27,591 bases of DNA from JAEYKI01 sp036679405. GTDB lineage: Bacteria > Bacillota > Clostridia > Christensenellales > Christensenellaceae. Position 1 is the first letter of the stretch. Each line of letters starts with the position of its first letter. This document shows, in pieces, positions 14,755 through 23,123 of the stretch. The DNA is taken from assembly GCA_036679405.1 (NCBI GenBank), contig JAVBVZ010000030.1, positions 1 through 27,591 on the forward strand, written 5' to 3'. Below the pieces are notes generated by a model. The model worked only from the letters and a program-made list of their open reading frames with translations, was not told the DNA's origin and searched no databases. A program made the position numbers and the translations under genes.

Positions 14755-15051
14755 TCAAATATTGACGATCACGTCTATCTCCTGCGCGTCGCGCAGCCTG
14801 TCCAGCTTGCGGTTTCTAAACCAGAGCATCAGATCCGCAAAGACCATTGCAAAATTCGCCGCATACAGGTAGATCACAAAATCATAAGAATAATATATCT
14901 TATTCAGCATGCCCGCAACATACCCGACCAAAATAACAATCAGGAACAGGGCGCTTTTCCCCTTTGCCGTTCTTGCCTTGTAAGACCGGTAAATAGACGC
15001 GGGCCAGGCCGCGCCGAAACAACACAACATAATAACTTCAAAAACGCTCAT
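14755..15051 (-). CDS. SemiSWEET/PQ-loop-like small membrane protein
   Basis: A 98-residue protein with three hydrophobic segments (about 4-20, 34-53, 56-77). WPASIYRSYKARTAKGKSALFLIVILVGYVAGML matches the layout of one PQ-loop repeat (Pro at the kink, basic loop, K/T-x-G-x-S before the second helix), although the Gln of PQ is Ala. Three helices in about 95 residues is the SemiSWEET architecture; those proteins dimerise to move sugars or other small solutes. Its ATG overlaps the smpB stop as ATGA, indicating coupled translation, and it lies between smpB and ssrA. The substrate and any link to trans-translation are unknown. PQ-loop assignment is moderate; membrane topology is clear. Confidence 0.65.
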   Translation of the reverse strand: MSVFEVIMLCCFGAAWPASIYRSYKARTAKGKSALFLIVILVGYVAGMLNKIYYSYDFVIYLYAANFAMVFADLMLWFRNRKLDRLRDAQEIDVIVNI

Positions 15052-15509
15052 ACTCTTTCGCTTTTAAGCCGCCTTTCAATGTCTTTCTTTACCGCTTTTT
15101 CCTTTAAGTCGTGGCGTTTGTCGTACAGCTTCTTGCCCTTTGCGAGCCCAATTTCCAGTTTGACTTTTCCCCGCTTTAAATAAACGGAAAGGACGGTCAG
15201 CGTATAGCCCTTCTGGGCGGTCAGTCCTAAAAGCTTTGCAATCTCGCGCTTATGGAGCAGCAGTTTGCGGGTCCTTAGGGGATCCGTGTTGAATATATTT
15301 CCTTTTTCATAGGGGCTTATGTGCATGTTCACCACATACGCCTCCGCCCCGCGGATATTTACATACGCATCGCGAATATTGGTCCTGGACGCGCGCAGGG
15401 ACTTTACCTCCGTCCCGGTGAGCGCGATCCCGGCCTCGTACGTATCTTCTATAAAATAGTCGTGCCGGGCCTTTTTATTGGTGGCCAGCAGCTTGATTCC
15501 TTCCCCCAT
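15048..15509 (-). CDS. smpB: SsrA-binding protein SmpB
   Basis: Binds the tRNA-like part of tmRNA and places it in the empty A site of stalled ribosomes. The 153-residue length is normal. Recognisable blocks are NKKARHDYFIEDTYEAGIALTGTEVKSLR (16-44), the beta-barrel NMHISPYEKGN, the LLLHKREIAKL helix, and KGKKLYDKR with a basic C-terminal tail (HDLKEKAVKKDIERRLK) that enters the mRNA channel. GAGG lies 7 bases before the ATG. It is close to rnr (28-base gap) and to its RNA partner ssrA. Confidence 0.98.
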   Translation of the reverse strand: MGEGIKLLATNKKARHDYFIEDTYEAGIALTGTEVKSLRASRTNIRDAYVNIRGAEAYVVNMHISPYEKGNIFNTDPLRTRKLLLHKREIAKLLGLTAQKGYTLTVLSVYLKRGKVKLEIGLAKGKKLYDKRHDLKEKAVKKDIERRLKSERV

Positions 15510-15537
15510 ACCAAAACCTCTATCCTATTATACAGCA

Positions 15538-17439
15538 TCATTTTGTAAACGCAAACTCAATTTTGCTGGCTTCTACGTCTGCCGAAACCACGCGCACATA
15601 TACCTTGTCTCCCAGGCTGATCTTTTTGTGCGTCCGCTCGCCGATCACGCAATACATTTTTTCAACAAATTCGTAGTAATCGTCTTTCATTTCGGACAGG
15701 GGCACCATGCCTTCCACGGTATTGGGGAGCTCTACAAACACCCCGAACCGCGTAACGCCCGAGACCACGCCGAAATATTTTTCTCCGATAAAACGCGTCA
15801 TATATTCCGCCATCTTGCGGTTCTGCACGGCGCGCTCCGCCTCTATTGCGTTGCGTTCCATCACGCTTGCGTGGTTGGCAATGCCGGGGAGTTCCGCTTC
15901 CAGCTTCTTTATATATTTTTCTCCCGCGCGGCCTTCGATGACCGCATGGATGATGCGGTGCACCATTAAATCCGGATAGCGGCGGATGGGAGAAGTAAAG
16001 TGGCAGTACCGCTCTGCCGCCAGCCCAAAGTGCGCCACCGGCATCATGTCGTACCGCGCCTTTTTGAGCGACCTTAGCGTGACCCGGTTTATAATATTAT
16101 GCTCCTCCGTGCCCTGCACTTCGTTTAAGACCGCTTGCACCGCTTTGGGATGGATGTTCTGGTATCCGCCAAGACGGATGCCAAAGTTCTGCAAAAAGGC
16201 CGCAAGCTCATGCATACGCTCTGAGTCCGGCGTTTCATGGATGCGGTATACAAACGGCATCTGCATATAGTAATACTGCTCCGCAACCGCAATATTGGCG
16301 GCCAGCATAAACTCTTCTATCAGCCTTTCTCCCTCTCCGCGCTCGGTGGCGCGGATGGAGATGGGGACCCCTTTTTTGTCCAAAATAATCTTGGGCTCCT
16401 CCAGCTCAAAGTCTATGCTTCCCCGCTCAAACCTGCGCGCGCGCAGAATGTTTTTGAGGCCGTTCATCAAAAACAATGTGTCGCGTATGTCCGCATAACG
16501 CGCTCCCAGCGCTTCATTCCCCGCAAGGATCTCATTGACATCCGAATAAGTCATACGCTCGCGGGAACGGATAACGCTTTTGACCACCGTGCTTTCCAGT
16601 ATGTCACCGTTTGCGCTTACATCCATAATGCAGGAAAGGGTAAGCTTATCCTCATGCGGATTTAAAGAACACAAACCGTTTGAAAGTTTTTCCGGCAGCA
16701 TGGGCACCACCCGGTCCACCAGGTAAACGCTGGTCCCCCGCCGCTGGGCTTCTTTGTCTATCTCTCCGTTTTGGCGCACATAATGGCTCACGTCCGCAAT
16801 ATGCACCCCCAGGCGGTAGCCGCCGTCCGGCAGCTTTTCCAAAGAGACCGCGTCGTCTAAGTCTTTGGCGTCCGCACCGTCTATGGTAAACACGGTTTTA
16901 TCCCGCAGGTCCATACGCCCTTTTGCGTCCTGCTTGCGGTAAGAAAGCGCATTTGCTTCCGTCTCCACTTCCTGGCTGAAAGCGGCGCTCAGCCCAAACC
17001 GGCGGGCAAAGCTCAAAATGTCTACGCCCGCGTCTCCCGCCCGACCCAGCACTTCTATCACTTCGCCTTCGGGGCTTTTGCCTTTTTCACCGCGCCTTGT
17101 TACCGAAACAACCACCTTGTCCCTGTTTTTTGCGCCGCCGTTTTTCTGCTTTGGGATATAGATGTCCTCGGTAATGTTGTCGTCCGGAAGCACAAACATG
17201 GCCCGGCTCCCGCGGTCTACCGTCCCTACCACTTCAATGGGCAGTTTGGACAGAATTTCTTTTACGTACCCTTCACGGTTTCCGCCGCGGCGCTTGTCCG
17301 GGTAGATCCCGGCAACCACTTCTTCACCGTTAAAGGCGCCCTTCCGGTTGTCAGCCGATATGAACACATCCCCGCCTTCCGCTATCACAAAGCCGAATCC
17401 ACCGCCTTTGACCTGCAAAAAGCCTTTTATTGTTTCCAA
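15538..17439 (-). CDS. rnr: Ribonuclease R (RNB family 3'-5' exonuclease)
   Basis: Processive 3'-5' exoribonuclease that degrades structured RNA, including non-stop mRNAs released by trans-translation. Two cold-shock/OB domains (about 1-130) precede the RNB catalytic domain, whose metal-binding acidic motif is TIDGADAKDLDDAV (Asp187, Asp193, Asp195, Asp196). A C-terminal S1 domain (about 555-630) contains FGVVSGVTRFGVFVELPNTVEGMV. At 633 residues it lacks the N-terminal winged helix and the basic tail of longer RNase R proteins (700-800), a compact form. It starts with TTG, 8 bases after AGGAGG. It precedes smpB and follows the secG terminator. Confidence 0.95.
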   Translation of the reverse strand: METIKGFLQVKGGGFGFVIAEGGDVFISADNRKGAFNGEEVVAGIYPDKRRGGNREGYVKEILSKLPIEVVGTVDRGSRAMFVLPDDNITEDIYIPKQKNGGAKNRDKVVVSVTRRGEKGKSPEGEVIEVLGRAGDAGVDILSFARRFGLSAAFSQEVETEANALSYRKQDAKGRMDLRDKTVFTIDGADAKDLDDAVSLEKLPDGGYRLGVHIADVSHYVRQNGEIDKEAQRRGTSVYLVDRVVPMLPEKLSNGLCSLNPHEDKLTLSCIMDVSANGDILESTVVKSVIRSRERMTYSDVNEILAGNEALGARYADIRDTLFLMNGLKNILRARRFERGSIDFELEEPKIILDKKGVPISIRATERGEGERLIEEFMLAANIAVAEQYYYMQMPFVYRIHETPDSERMHELAAFLQNFGIRLGGYQNIHPKAVQAVLNEVQGTEEHNIINRVTLRSLKKARYDMMPVAHFGLAAERYCHFTSPIRRYPDLMVHRIIHAVIEGRAGEKYIKKLEAELPGIANHASVMERNAIEAERAVQNRKMAEYMTRFIGEKYFGVVSGVTRFGVFVELPNTVEGMVPLSEMKDDYYEFVEKMYCVIGERTHKKISLGDKVYVRVVSADVEASKIEFAFTK

Positions 17440-17560
17440 AAAATTTTCCTCCTGTCGGGCCGCTTTATCCGGCCCGTCCTTTTTATAATACCCTTCCTTT
17501 ATTACACAATCCGGGAGCTATTCAAACGGCTGTTTTCCAAAAAGCCTTATCCCGGCACAT

Positions 17561-17584
17561 AAAAAAAAGCGCCTTTGTGGGCGC
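17561..17584 (-). terminator. Intrinsic terminator after secG
   Basis: GCGCC (17569-17573) pairs with GGCGC (17580-17584) around a 6-base loop, followed in the leftward direction by eight T's. It separates secG from rnr, so rnr depends on read-through or its own promoter. Confidence 0.8.
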
Positions 17585-17598
17585 ATTTCTTGTTTTAT

Positions 17599-17850
17599 TT
17601 ACATCCAGAATTTATGGATGATCACCAGCAGTGTTGCCAGAACCATAAATCCGACAGCCGCTACCTTGGTAAGCTTTACAAGCAAAGCGTCCATACCGCG
17701 CGCTTTCTTCTTTCCGAATATCTGCTCCGCGCCGCCTGTAATGGCGCCCGAAAGCCCCTGTTTGGATCCGGATTGCAAAAGCACGACCACAATTAAAAAT
17801 ACGGAAAATACAACCAATACTATCTTTATAATAAGCGATAAGATTTCCAT
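17599..17850 (-). CDS. secG: Preprotein translocase subunit SecG
   Basis: Small subunit of the SecYEG protein-export channel. The 83 residues form two membrane helices (about 5-24 and 56-78) joined by a loop, with the typical VVLLQSGSKQGLSGAITGGAEQIFGKKKARGMDALLVKLT stretch. The length is normal. AGGAG lies 6 bases before the ATG. It stands in the conserved secG-rnr-smpB-ssrA order but has a terminator after it and a probable promoter before it, so it may be its own transcript. Confidence 0.95.
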   Translation of the reverse strand: MEILSLIIKIVLVVFSVFLIVVVLLQSGSKQGLSGAITGGAEQIFGKKKARGMDALLVKLTKVAAVGFMVLATLLVIIHKFWM

Positions 17851-17882
17851 GTATTTCTCCTCCCGTTTATATAGCAGAATTT

Positions 17883-17911
17883 ATTTTATCATGCGCCTTT
17901 TAAAAAAGCAA
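17883..17911 (-). promoter_or_regulatory. Probable secG promoter
   Basis: On the minus strand, TTGCTT (17911-17906), a 17-base spacer and TAAAAT (17888-17883) lie in the gap between dus and secG. The -10 is good, the -35 only partial. Confidence 0.5.
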
Positions 17912-17918
17912 CCTTTTT

Positions 17919-18869
17919 TCAAAGATTATCAAGGAAAGCGTGTAATATATCTTCAAGTTGCCCAATTGTGCCCGCCTGCACCACCTGCGCGCGCGCACGG
18001 GCCGACCGCGGAAGCCCCTTTAAGTAATACGCGGCATGCTTGCGCATCTGCAGCATAGCCAGATGTTCGCCTTTATGCCGCACGGCAATTCCGGCCTGCC
18101 GCAGACACATGTCCACACGCTCGGCAGCGTCCGGCTCCGCAAGAAGTCCTCCGGTCGCAAGGTATTGTTTGATCCGCCGGAAAATAAACGGGTTCCCAAG
18201 CGCGCCCCGCGCCACCATGACCGAATCGCACCCGGTTTCAAGCAGCATATTTTTTGCATCTTGCGGGGTAAAAATATCCCCGTTTCCGACCACCGGAATC
18301 AAAACCGCCTCTTTTACCGCGCGTATAATGGAAAGGTCCGCCCTGCCCGCATAATACTGGCTGCGGGTCCTTCCGTGCACACACACTTCGGCCGCGCCGC
18401 TTTCTTCCGCCATTTTTGCAAATTCCACGGCGTTTACATGTTCTTCATCAAACCCTTTGCGGAATTTTACGCTCACCGGAACGTTTGCCGCCTTTACGAC
18501 CGCGCTTATAATGCCCGCCGCCCTGGCCGGCTCAAGCATAAGCGCCGCGCCTTCTCCGTTTTTGACAACCTTGGGCACCGGGCAGCCCATATTTAAGTTG
18601 ATCTGTGCGGCCCGGCCGTCCAGCATGCCGCACACGCGGCGCGCGCTTTCTGCCAAAACCACCCTGTCACTGCCAAAAAGCTGCACCCCCACCCGTTTTT
18701 CCAGCGGGCTTAAGTCGAGCAGCTTTTTTGTCTTTTCGTTATTATATTGCAGGCCTTTGGCGCTTACCATTTCGGTAAATGTGAGGTCCGCGCCCATCCG
18801 GATGCAAACCTCGCGCATGGCGGCGTCCGTAATTCCGGCCAGCGGCGCCAGATAAACTTTATTCGCCAC
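17919..18869 (-). CDS. dus: tRNA-dihydrouridine synthase
   Basis: FMN enzyme that reduces uridines in the tRNA D-loop. A TIM barrel occupies about 1-240: VYLAPLAGITDAAMRE at the N-terminus, FTEMVSAKGL, the active-site NMGCPVPKVVKNGEGAALM with catalytic Cys96, KFRKGF, VHGRTRSQYY, GNGDIF and VARGALGNPFIF for FMN phosphate binding. A helical tRNA-binding tail follows (about 245-316). The length of 316 is usual for DusB-like proteins. It begins with GTG, 6 bases after GGAGG, overlapping the preceding gene by 11 bases. Which D-loop position it modifies cannot be told. Confidence 0.95.
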   Translation of the reverse strand: MANKVYLAPLAGITDAAMREVCIRMGADLTFTEMVSAKGLQYNNEKTKKLLDLSPLEKRVGVQLFGSDRVVLAESARRVCGMLDGRAAQINLNMGCPVPKVVKNGEGAALMLEPARAAGIISAVVKAANVPVSVKFRKGFDEEHVNAVEFAKMAEESGAAEVCVHGRTRSQYYAGRADLSIIRAVKEAVLIPVVGNGDIFTPQDAKNMLLETGCDSVMVARGALGNPFIFRRIKQYLATGGLLAEPDAAERVDMCLRQAGIAVRHKGEHLAMLQMRKHAAYYLKGLPRSARARAQVVQAGTIGQLEDILHAFLDNL

Positions 18870-19509
18870 CGGACGCCTCCGCCGAAGCCGTTTCCTGTGT
18901 TTCTTCGCTGGGCGTGTTGACCGTAGGCTCTATCACTTCTATCAGTTTCATTTCTTCCACTTGCCAGGCAGACGTTTTTTCGTCTTTTACCAGCGTTACT
19001 TCGTATTCGCCGGATACCCAGTCGGGCGGGGTTTTGTCTTTCACGTTAACCTGTATCTGCCCTTCTTCATCCGTCTGGGCGTCTTCCGCAGTATCCGCAG
19101 CCGTTACCTCCGCGCTTTCCTTAAGCGTGCCCGTAATGTCCATGACTTCTTCCGTTGCATGAACGACCACCTTGTTCATCCAGGGCCAGACGATTTTTGC
19201 TTTTACGTCTGCGCGCTGATAATAGTTTGTGATGGTGTAATCTTCATATTTTGTGGAATTCAACACGGAATCCGTGTTGATAAAATCCTGCGTAAACAGT
19301 TTGGGCAGATCCTCTTCGCTCACCGAAGAAGGTTCCAGCACGCTTTCCGCACGCATTGTAAACGCATCTTTGGTAATGACGTTCACATTCATGGAATCCA
19401 TTCCGGTATAAAAGCCAAGAGCGATCACCAGTATGGCAACCACAAAAAGGATGATCCGCGTAAACGCGTATAAAACGCCTCTTGCTACCTTATTATCATT
19501 TTCCGCCAA
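18859..19509 (-). CDS. Membrane-anchored hypothetical protein
   Basis: A 216-residue protein that I do not recognise. A short basic N-terminus is followed by one membrane helix (about 16-36, ILFVVAILVIALGFY), then an outside domain rich in beta-prone and acidic stretches (about 60-190) and a low-complexity Thr/Ser/Glu tail (about 195-216). The topology suggests an extracytoplasmic domain tethered to the membrane. It starts at TTG 7 bases after AGGAG, overlaps dus by 11 bases and follows lysS by 33 bases, so it is cotranscribed with both. It is a conserved-style hypothetical and no function is implied by context. Confidence 0.8.
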   Translation of the reverse strand: MAENDNKVARGVLYAFTRIILFVVAILVIALGFYTGMDSMNVNVITKDAFTMRAESVLEPSSVSEEDLPKLFTQDFINTDSVLNSTKYEDYTITNYYQRADVKAKIVWPWMNKVVVHATEEVMDITGTLKESAEVTAADTAEDAQTDEEGQIQVNVKDKTPPDWVSGEYEVTLVKDEKTSAWQVEEMKLIEVIEPTVNTPSEETQETASAEASGGE

Positions 19510-19542
19510 TGGATTTCTCCTCCATTCCGTAACACAGACACC

Positions 19543-21033
19543 TTATCCCTGCGATTTGGGTTTCATGGTGGGGAAGAGCAGCACGTCGCGTATGGACGGC
19601 GCATCCGTAAACAGCATTACCATGCGGTCAATGCCAATCCCCATCCCGCCGGTAGGCGGCATGCCGTATTCCAGCGCGCACAAAAAGTCTTCATCCATCA
19701 CGTGCGCTTCTTCGTCCCCGGCCTCCCGCTGCGCCATTTGCGCCGTAAAGCGCGCGCGCTGGTCGTCCGGGTCGTTCAGTTCGGAAAACGCGTTGGCCAT
19801 TTCCCGCGCATATATAAACATCTCAAAGCGCTCGGTGAGCCAGGGCTCGTCCGCTTTTCTCTTGGCCAGCGGAGAAACCTCCACCGGGTAGTCGCATATA
19901 AAGGTGGGCTGGATCAGTTTTTCTTCTACAAACTGTTCAAACGCTTCGTTCAGCAGCACGCCGCGGGTTTCTTCTTTGCCCACTTCCATGCCAATGGACT
20001 TAGCCATTTCCCGCGCCTCTTCGTCGCTTTTTGCCGCGGAAAAATCCGCTCCCGTGTATTTTTTGACGGCCTGTACCATGGTCATTCTTGCCCAGGGCTT
20101 TTTCAGCTGGATCTCCGTTCCCTGATAATTGAGCGTTGTTCCGTCCAAAAGCTTTTCAGCACAATATGCAAAAAGGTTTTCACACAGGTCCATCATACCG
20201 GCATAGTCCGTATACGCTTCGTACATTTCAATGGTGGTGAATTCAGGGTTATGCTTGATGCTCATGCCTTCATTGCGGAAAATGCGGCCGATCTCATATA
20301 CTTTTTCAAACCCGCCCACGATCAGGCGCTTTAAATGAAGCTCTGTCGCGATGCGGAGATACATATCTATATCCAGCGTATTATGGTGGGTCACAAACGG
20401 CCGGGCCGCAGCGCCGCCCGCCTGGCTGTGCAGCACAGGGGTCTCCACTTCCACGTAGCCCAGGCCATCCATGTATTCACGGATATATTTTAATATTTTA
20501 GAACGCGTTGCAAACGTCTGTTTGACTTCCGGATTCACAATGAGATCCACATACCGCTGCCGGTAGCGGAGGTCCGTATCCCGAAGGCCGTGCCATTTTT
20601 CGGGCAGCGGCGTTAAGGACTTGCTTAAAAGAACCACCTCATGCGCCTTAATGGATATTTCGCCCGCATTGGTGCGGAAGACTTCTCCATCTACGCCCAC
20701 GATATCGCCGATATCAAATGTTTTGTACTGGGCATACGGTTCGTCACCCATTACATCCCGGCGCGCGTATATCTGTATTTTTCCTTCCCCGTCCGCAATA
20801 TGAAAAAAGCTGGCCTTCCCCATGATCCGTTTGGACATGATTCTTCCCGCCACTTTGGCCTGTTTGCCTTCCAGCTCTTCAAAGTGCCGAAATATATCGC
20901 CCGAGAGATGGGTTTTGGGGTATGAAGTAATCAGAAAAGGATCGCGTCCGCAATCCTTCAAAGAGGCCAATTTCTCCCTGCGGATACGCAGCAATTCATT
21001 TTGGTCCTGCAGGGTCGGTTCGTTTGTAGACAT
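19543..21033 (-). CDS. lysS: Lysyl-tRNA synthetase, class II
   Basis: Charges tRNA-Lys. The 496 residues comprise an N-terminal OB-fold anticodon-binding domain (about 57-150, including VAGRIMSKRIMGKASFFHIADGEGKIQ) and the class II catalytic core: motif 1 region around RSKILKYIREYMDGLGYVEVETP, motif 2 GRIFRNEGMSIKHNPEFTTIE with the ATP-binding Arg, and motif 3 GIGIDRMVMLF near the C-terminus. The length is normal. It lies directly downstream of greA, a frequent pairing in Firmicutes, and is probably driven by the greA promoter. GGAAG lies ahead of the ATG. Confidence 0.97.
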   Translation of the reverse strand: MSTNEPTLQDQNELLRIRREKLASLKDCGRDPFLITSYPKTHLSGDIFRHFEELEGKQAKVAGRIMSKRIMGKASFFHIADGEGKIQIYARRDVMGDEPYAQYKTFDIGDIVGVDGEVFRTNAGEISIKAHEVVLLSKSLTPLPEKWHGLRDTDLRYRQRYVDLIVNPEVKQTFATRSKILKYIREYMDGLGYVEVETPVLHSQAGGAAARPFVTHHNTLDIDMYLRIATELHLKRLIVGGFEKVYEIGRIFRNEGMSIKHNPEFTTIEMYEAYTDYAGMMDLCENLFAYCAEKLLDGTTLNYQGTEIQLKKPWARMTMVQAVKKYTGADFSAAKSDEEAREMAKSIGMEVGKEETRGVLLNEAFEQFVEEKLIQPTFICDYPVEVSPLAKRKADEPWLTERFEMFIYAREMANAFSELNDPDDQRARFTAQMAQREAGDEEAHVMDEDFLCALEYGMPPTGGMGIGIDRMVMLFTDAPSIRDVLLFPTMKPKSQG

Positions 21034-21072
21034 AAAAAAATTCTTCCTTTCCGGTGTATGCGGCTTACTCTT

Positions 21073-21549
21073 TTAACGGTGTATGTCCAGAATCTGAAAC
21101 TTGATAAAGCCGTCCGGCGTATCCACCTTTACGATGTTGCCCACCTTTTTGCCCATCAGCGCGCTTCCGACCGGTGATTCGTTGGATATCTTGTTCCTGT
21201 CAACATCGGCCTCTACCGACCCGACGATCTGGTATTCAACTTCTTCTTTGAACTCTTTGTCCAAAAGCTTCACCGTTGTACCCACGTTCACCGTCCGAAA
21301 ATCTACTTCTTCTTCATCCACGATAACCGCATTTTTCAGCATATTCTCAATGGAGACAATTTCTCCTTCGATCTTCGCCTGTTCGTTTTTTGCCTCGTCA
21401 TATTCCGCGTTTTCGGAAATATCGCCAAAGGCCCGCGCAATTTTGATTTGCTCGGCAATTTCTTTTCTTTTGAACGTCTTTAAGTATTCAAGCTTTTCTT
21501 CCAGCTCACGGACACCTTTATGTGTCAGTATGATATTATTGTTTGGCAT
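21073..21549 (-). CDS. greA: Transcription elongation factor GreA
   Basis: Rescues backtracked RNA polymerase by stimulating transcript cleavage through its secondary channel. The 158-residue length is standard. The N-terminal coiled coil (about 8-75) carries the acidic tip pair in ISENAEYDEAKNEQ, and the C-terminal FKBP-like domain includes ESPVGSALMGKKVGNIVKVDTPDG. GGAGGG lies 6 bases before the ATG. It is the first gene after a consensus promoter (21621-21594) and probably leads the lysS/dus transcript. Confidence 0.97.
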   Translation of the reverse strand: MPNNNIILTHKGVRELEEKLEYLKTFKRKEIAEQIKIARAFGDISENAEYDEAKNEQAKIEGEIVSIENMLKNAVIVDEEEVDFRTVNVGTTVKLLDKEFKEEVEYQIVGSVEADVDRNKISNESPVGSALMGKKVGNIVKVDTPDGFIKFQILDIHR

Positions 21550-21593
21550 ATAGACCCTCCTGCACCCTTCTTTTCTGTCTAATCAATACATTA

Positions 21594-21621
21594 ATTATAT
21601 AAATATTCTTGTTTTTGTCAA
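21594..21621 (-). promoter_or_regulatory. Promoter of greA
   Basis: On the minus strand, TTGACA (21621-21616), a 16-base AT-rich spacer and TATAAT (21599-21594) are both perfect hexamers. They lie in the 84-base gap between sigH and greA. Confidence 0.85.
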
Positions 21622-21633
21622 CATTGTTTGCGG

Positions 21634-22341
21634 CTAAAGGCTCTTCATAACAAGATATTTTTCCAGTTTTCCCTTAATCCGCTGCAGTGCATTATCAATG
21701 GATTTTACATGCCGCCCCAGCGTCCGGCCGATCTCAACGTAGGATTTTCCCTGCAGATACAGCCCCAGCACCCGCCGTTCCAGATCGGACAGCATTTCGC
21801 CGATCTTGGCCTCGATATTGGAAAGGTCCTCCTGGTCTATCAATATCTCTTCGGGGTTCTGCATACGCTCTCCGCTGATGATGTCCACCAGCGTGCGTTC
21901 ACATTCGTCCTCGTAGATGGGCTTGTTTAAAGAAACATAGGAATTCAGCGGTTTGTGCTTCTGACGCGTTGCGGTCTTGATGGCCGTAATGATCTGCCGG
22001 GTGATGCACAGTTCTGCAAAGGCCCTGAAAGAGGCTTTTTTGTCCGTCCGGTAATCCCGCATTGCCTTATAAAGGCCGATCATCCCTTCCTGCACAATAT
22101 CTTCTTTGTCCGCCCCTATCAAAAAATAAGAGCGCGCCTTGCTGCGCACAAAATTTTTATACTTGATCAGCAAAAACTCAATGGCCGCCTGATTTCCGTC
22201 CGCGGCCAAAATGGCGACTTCATCGTCCGAGAGCGAAGAAAAGCCGTCCAAGTTATGCGCACAATACTCTTCTGAAATATAATCTTCTTCCGGTTCAAAT
22301 TCGGGTATTTGACTGTTTTTTTGCGTTGGGTCCTGCAGCAA
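21634..22341 (-). CDS. sigH: RNA polymerase sigma factor SigH (sporulation type)
   Basis: Alternative sigma-70 family factor of the Spo0H type, which starts sporulation and stationary-phase programmes. The 235-residue protein has region 2 (AAIEFLLIKYKNFVRSKARSYFLIGADKEDIVQEGMIGLYKAMRDY, about 53-98; core binding and -10 melting) and region 4 (LSDLERRVLGLYLQGKSYVEIGRTLGRHVKSIDNALQRIKGKL; -35 recognition), with little region 3, as in SigH. It starts at TTG, 6 bases after GGAGG. Its place after rlmB is the conserved Firmicutes order. It implies a spore-forming lineage but does not prove that this organism sporulates. Confidence 0.93.
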   Translation of the reverse strand: MLQDPTQKNSQIPEFEPEEDYISEEYCAHNLDGFSSLSDDEVAILAADGNQAAIEFLLIKYKNFVRSKARSYFLIGADKEDIVQEGMIGLYKAMRDYRTDKKASFRAFAELCITRQIITAIKTATRQKHKPLNSYVSLNKPIYEDECERTLVDIISGERMQNPEEILIDQEDLSNIEAKIGEMLSDLERRVLGLYLQGKSYVEIGRTLGRHVKSIDNALQRIKGKLEKYLVMKSL

Positions 22342-22355
22342 ACAAATTCCTCCCG

Positions 22356-23111
22356 TTAAATTAAGTCCTGCCTCCGTTTTTCATACATAATAATACTGGC
22401 CGCGCAGGACGCATTAAGCGAATTCACCTGCCCGCCCATCTCAATTTTTACAGAAAGATCGCAGTTTTCCCGCACCAGCCGGGAAATTCCTTCCCCTTCG
22501 CTGCCGATCACAATGGCAATAGAGCCCTTAAGGTCGGTCGCGGCCAGGGGCTGCCCGTCCATGTCGGCCGCAACGATCCACACGCCCCGAAGCTTAAGTT
22601 CTGCAATGGTGGTGGAAATGTTGGTCACCTTGACAACCGGGATATACTGCGCCGCGCCGCAGGAAACCTTATACACCGTAGAATTCAGCGTGGCCGAGCG
22701 GCGTTTGCCTATGATCACCCCGTGCGCGCCCAAAACTTCCGCACTGCGAATAATGGCGCCCATGTTCTGCGGATCCTGTATACTGTCTAAAAGAATAATA
22801 AAAGGATTTTCGCCGCGTGCCTGCGCCAGTTCAAAAATGTCGTCCATTTCGCTGTATTTAAAAGCGGGCAGGAGCGCAACAATCCCCTGGTGGTTGGCAA
22901 TTTTCCCGTTTGGTCCAAGCCCTGTACACAGCTCGTCCAGCTTATAGCGGGAGGTCTCTACCACCACCACGTTGTTCTGGCGCGCAAGCAGCAATATCTC
23001 CCGGATACTGCCGTCCTTAAGGCCCTGCACTACCAGGATTTTGTCTATCTGCTCGCCTCTTTTTATGGCTTCACGGACTCCGTTTCTACCGATAATCAGC
23101 TCGCTGCTCAT
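22356..23111 (-). CDS. rlmB: 23S rRNA (guanosine-2'-O)-methyltransferase, SpoU/TrmH family
   Basis: A SPOUT-class enzyme that methylates a ribose in 23S rRNA using S-adenosylmethionine. The 251 residues include an N-terminal L30e-like substrate-binding domain (about 1-80, IIGRNGVREAIKRGEQIDKILV) and a trefoil-knot catalytic domain with motif 1 (LLDSIQDPQNMGAIIRSAEVLG), motif 2 (AIVIGSEGEGISRLV) and motif 3 (MGGQVNSLNASCAASIIMYE). The length is normal. It is flanked by thyX and sigH in the usual order, with gaps of 12-14 bases. RlmB versus another rRNA/tRNA guanosine target is assigned from context. Confidence 0.92.
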   Translation of the reverse strand: MSSELIIGRNGVREAIKRGEQIDKILVVQGLKDGSIREILLLARQNNVVVVETSRYKLDELCTGLGPNGKIANHQGIVALLPAFKYSEMDDIFELAQARGENPFIILLDSIQDPQNMGAIIRSAEVLGAHGVIIGKRRSATLNSTVYKVSCGAAQYIPVVKVTNISTTIAELKLRGVWIVAADMDGQPLAATDLKGSIAIVIGSEGEGISRLVRENCDLSVKIEMGGQVNSLNASCAASIIMYEKRRQDLI

Positions 23112-23123
23112 AAAAAACCTCTG

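Noticed and set aside
15707..16889. Several plus-strand frames opposite rnr (and likewise opposite lysS, dus and tsaD)
   Set aside because: They are antisense shadows of GC-richer coding sequence, with no ribosome sites and compositions unlike real proteins.
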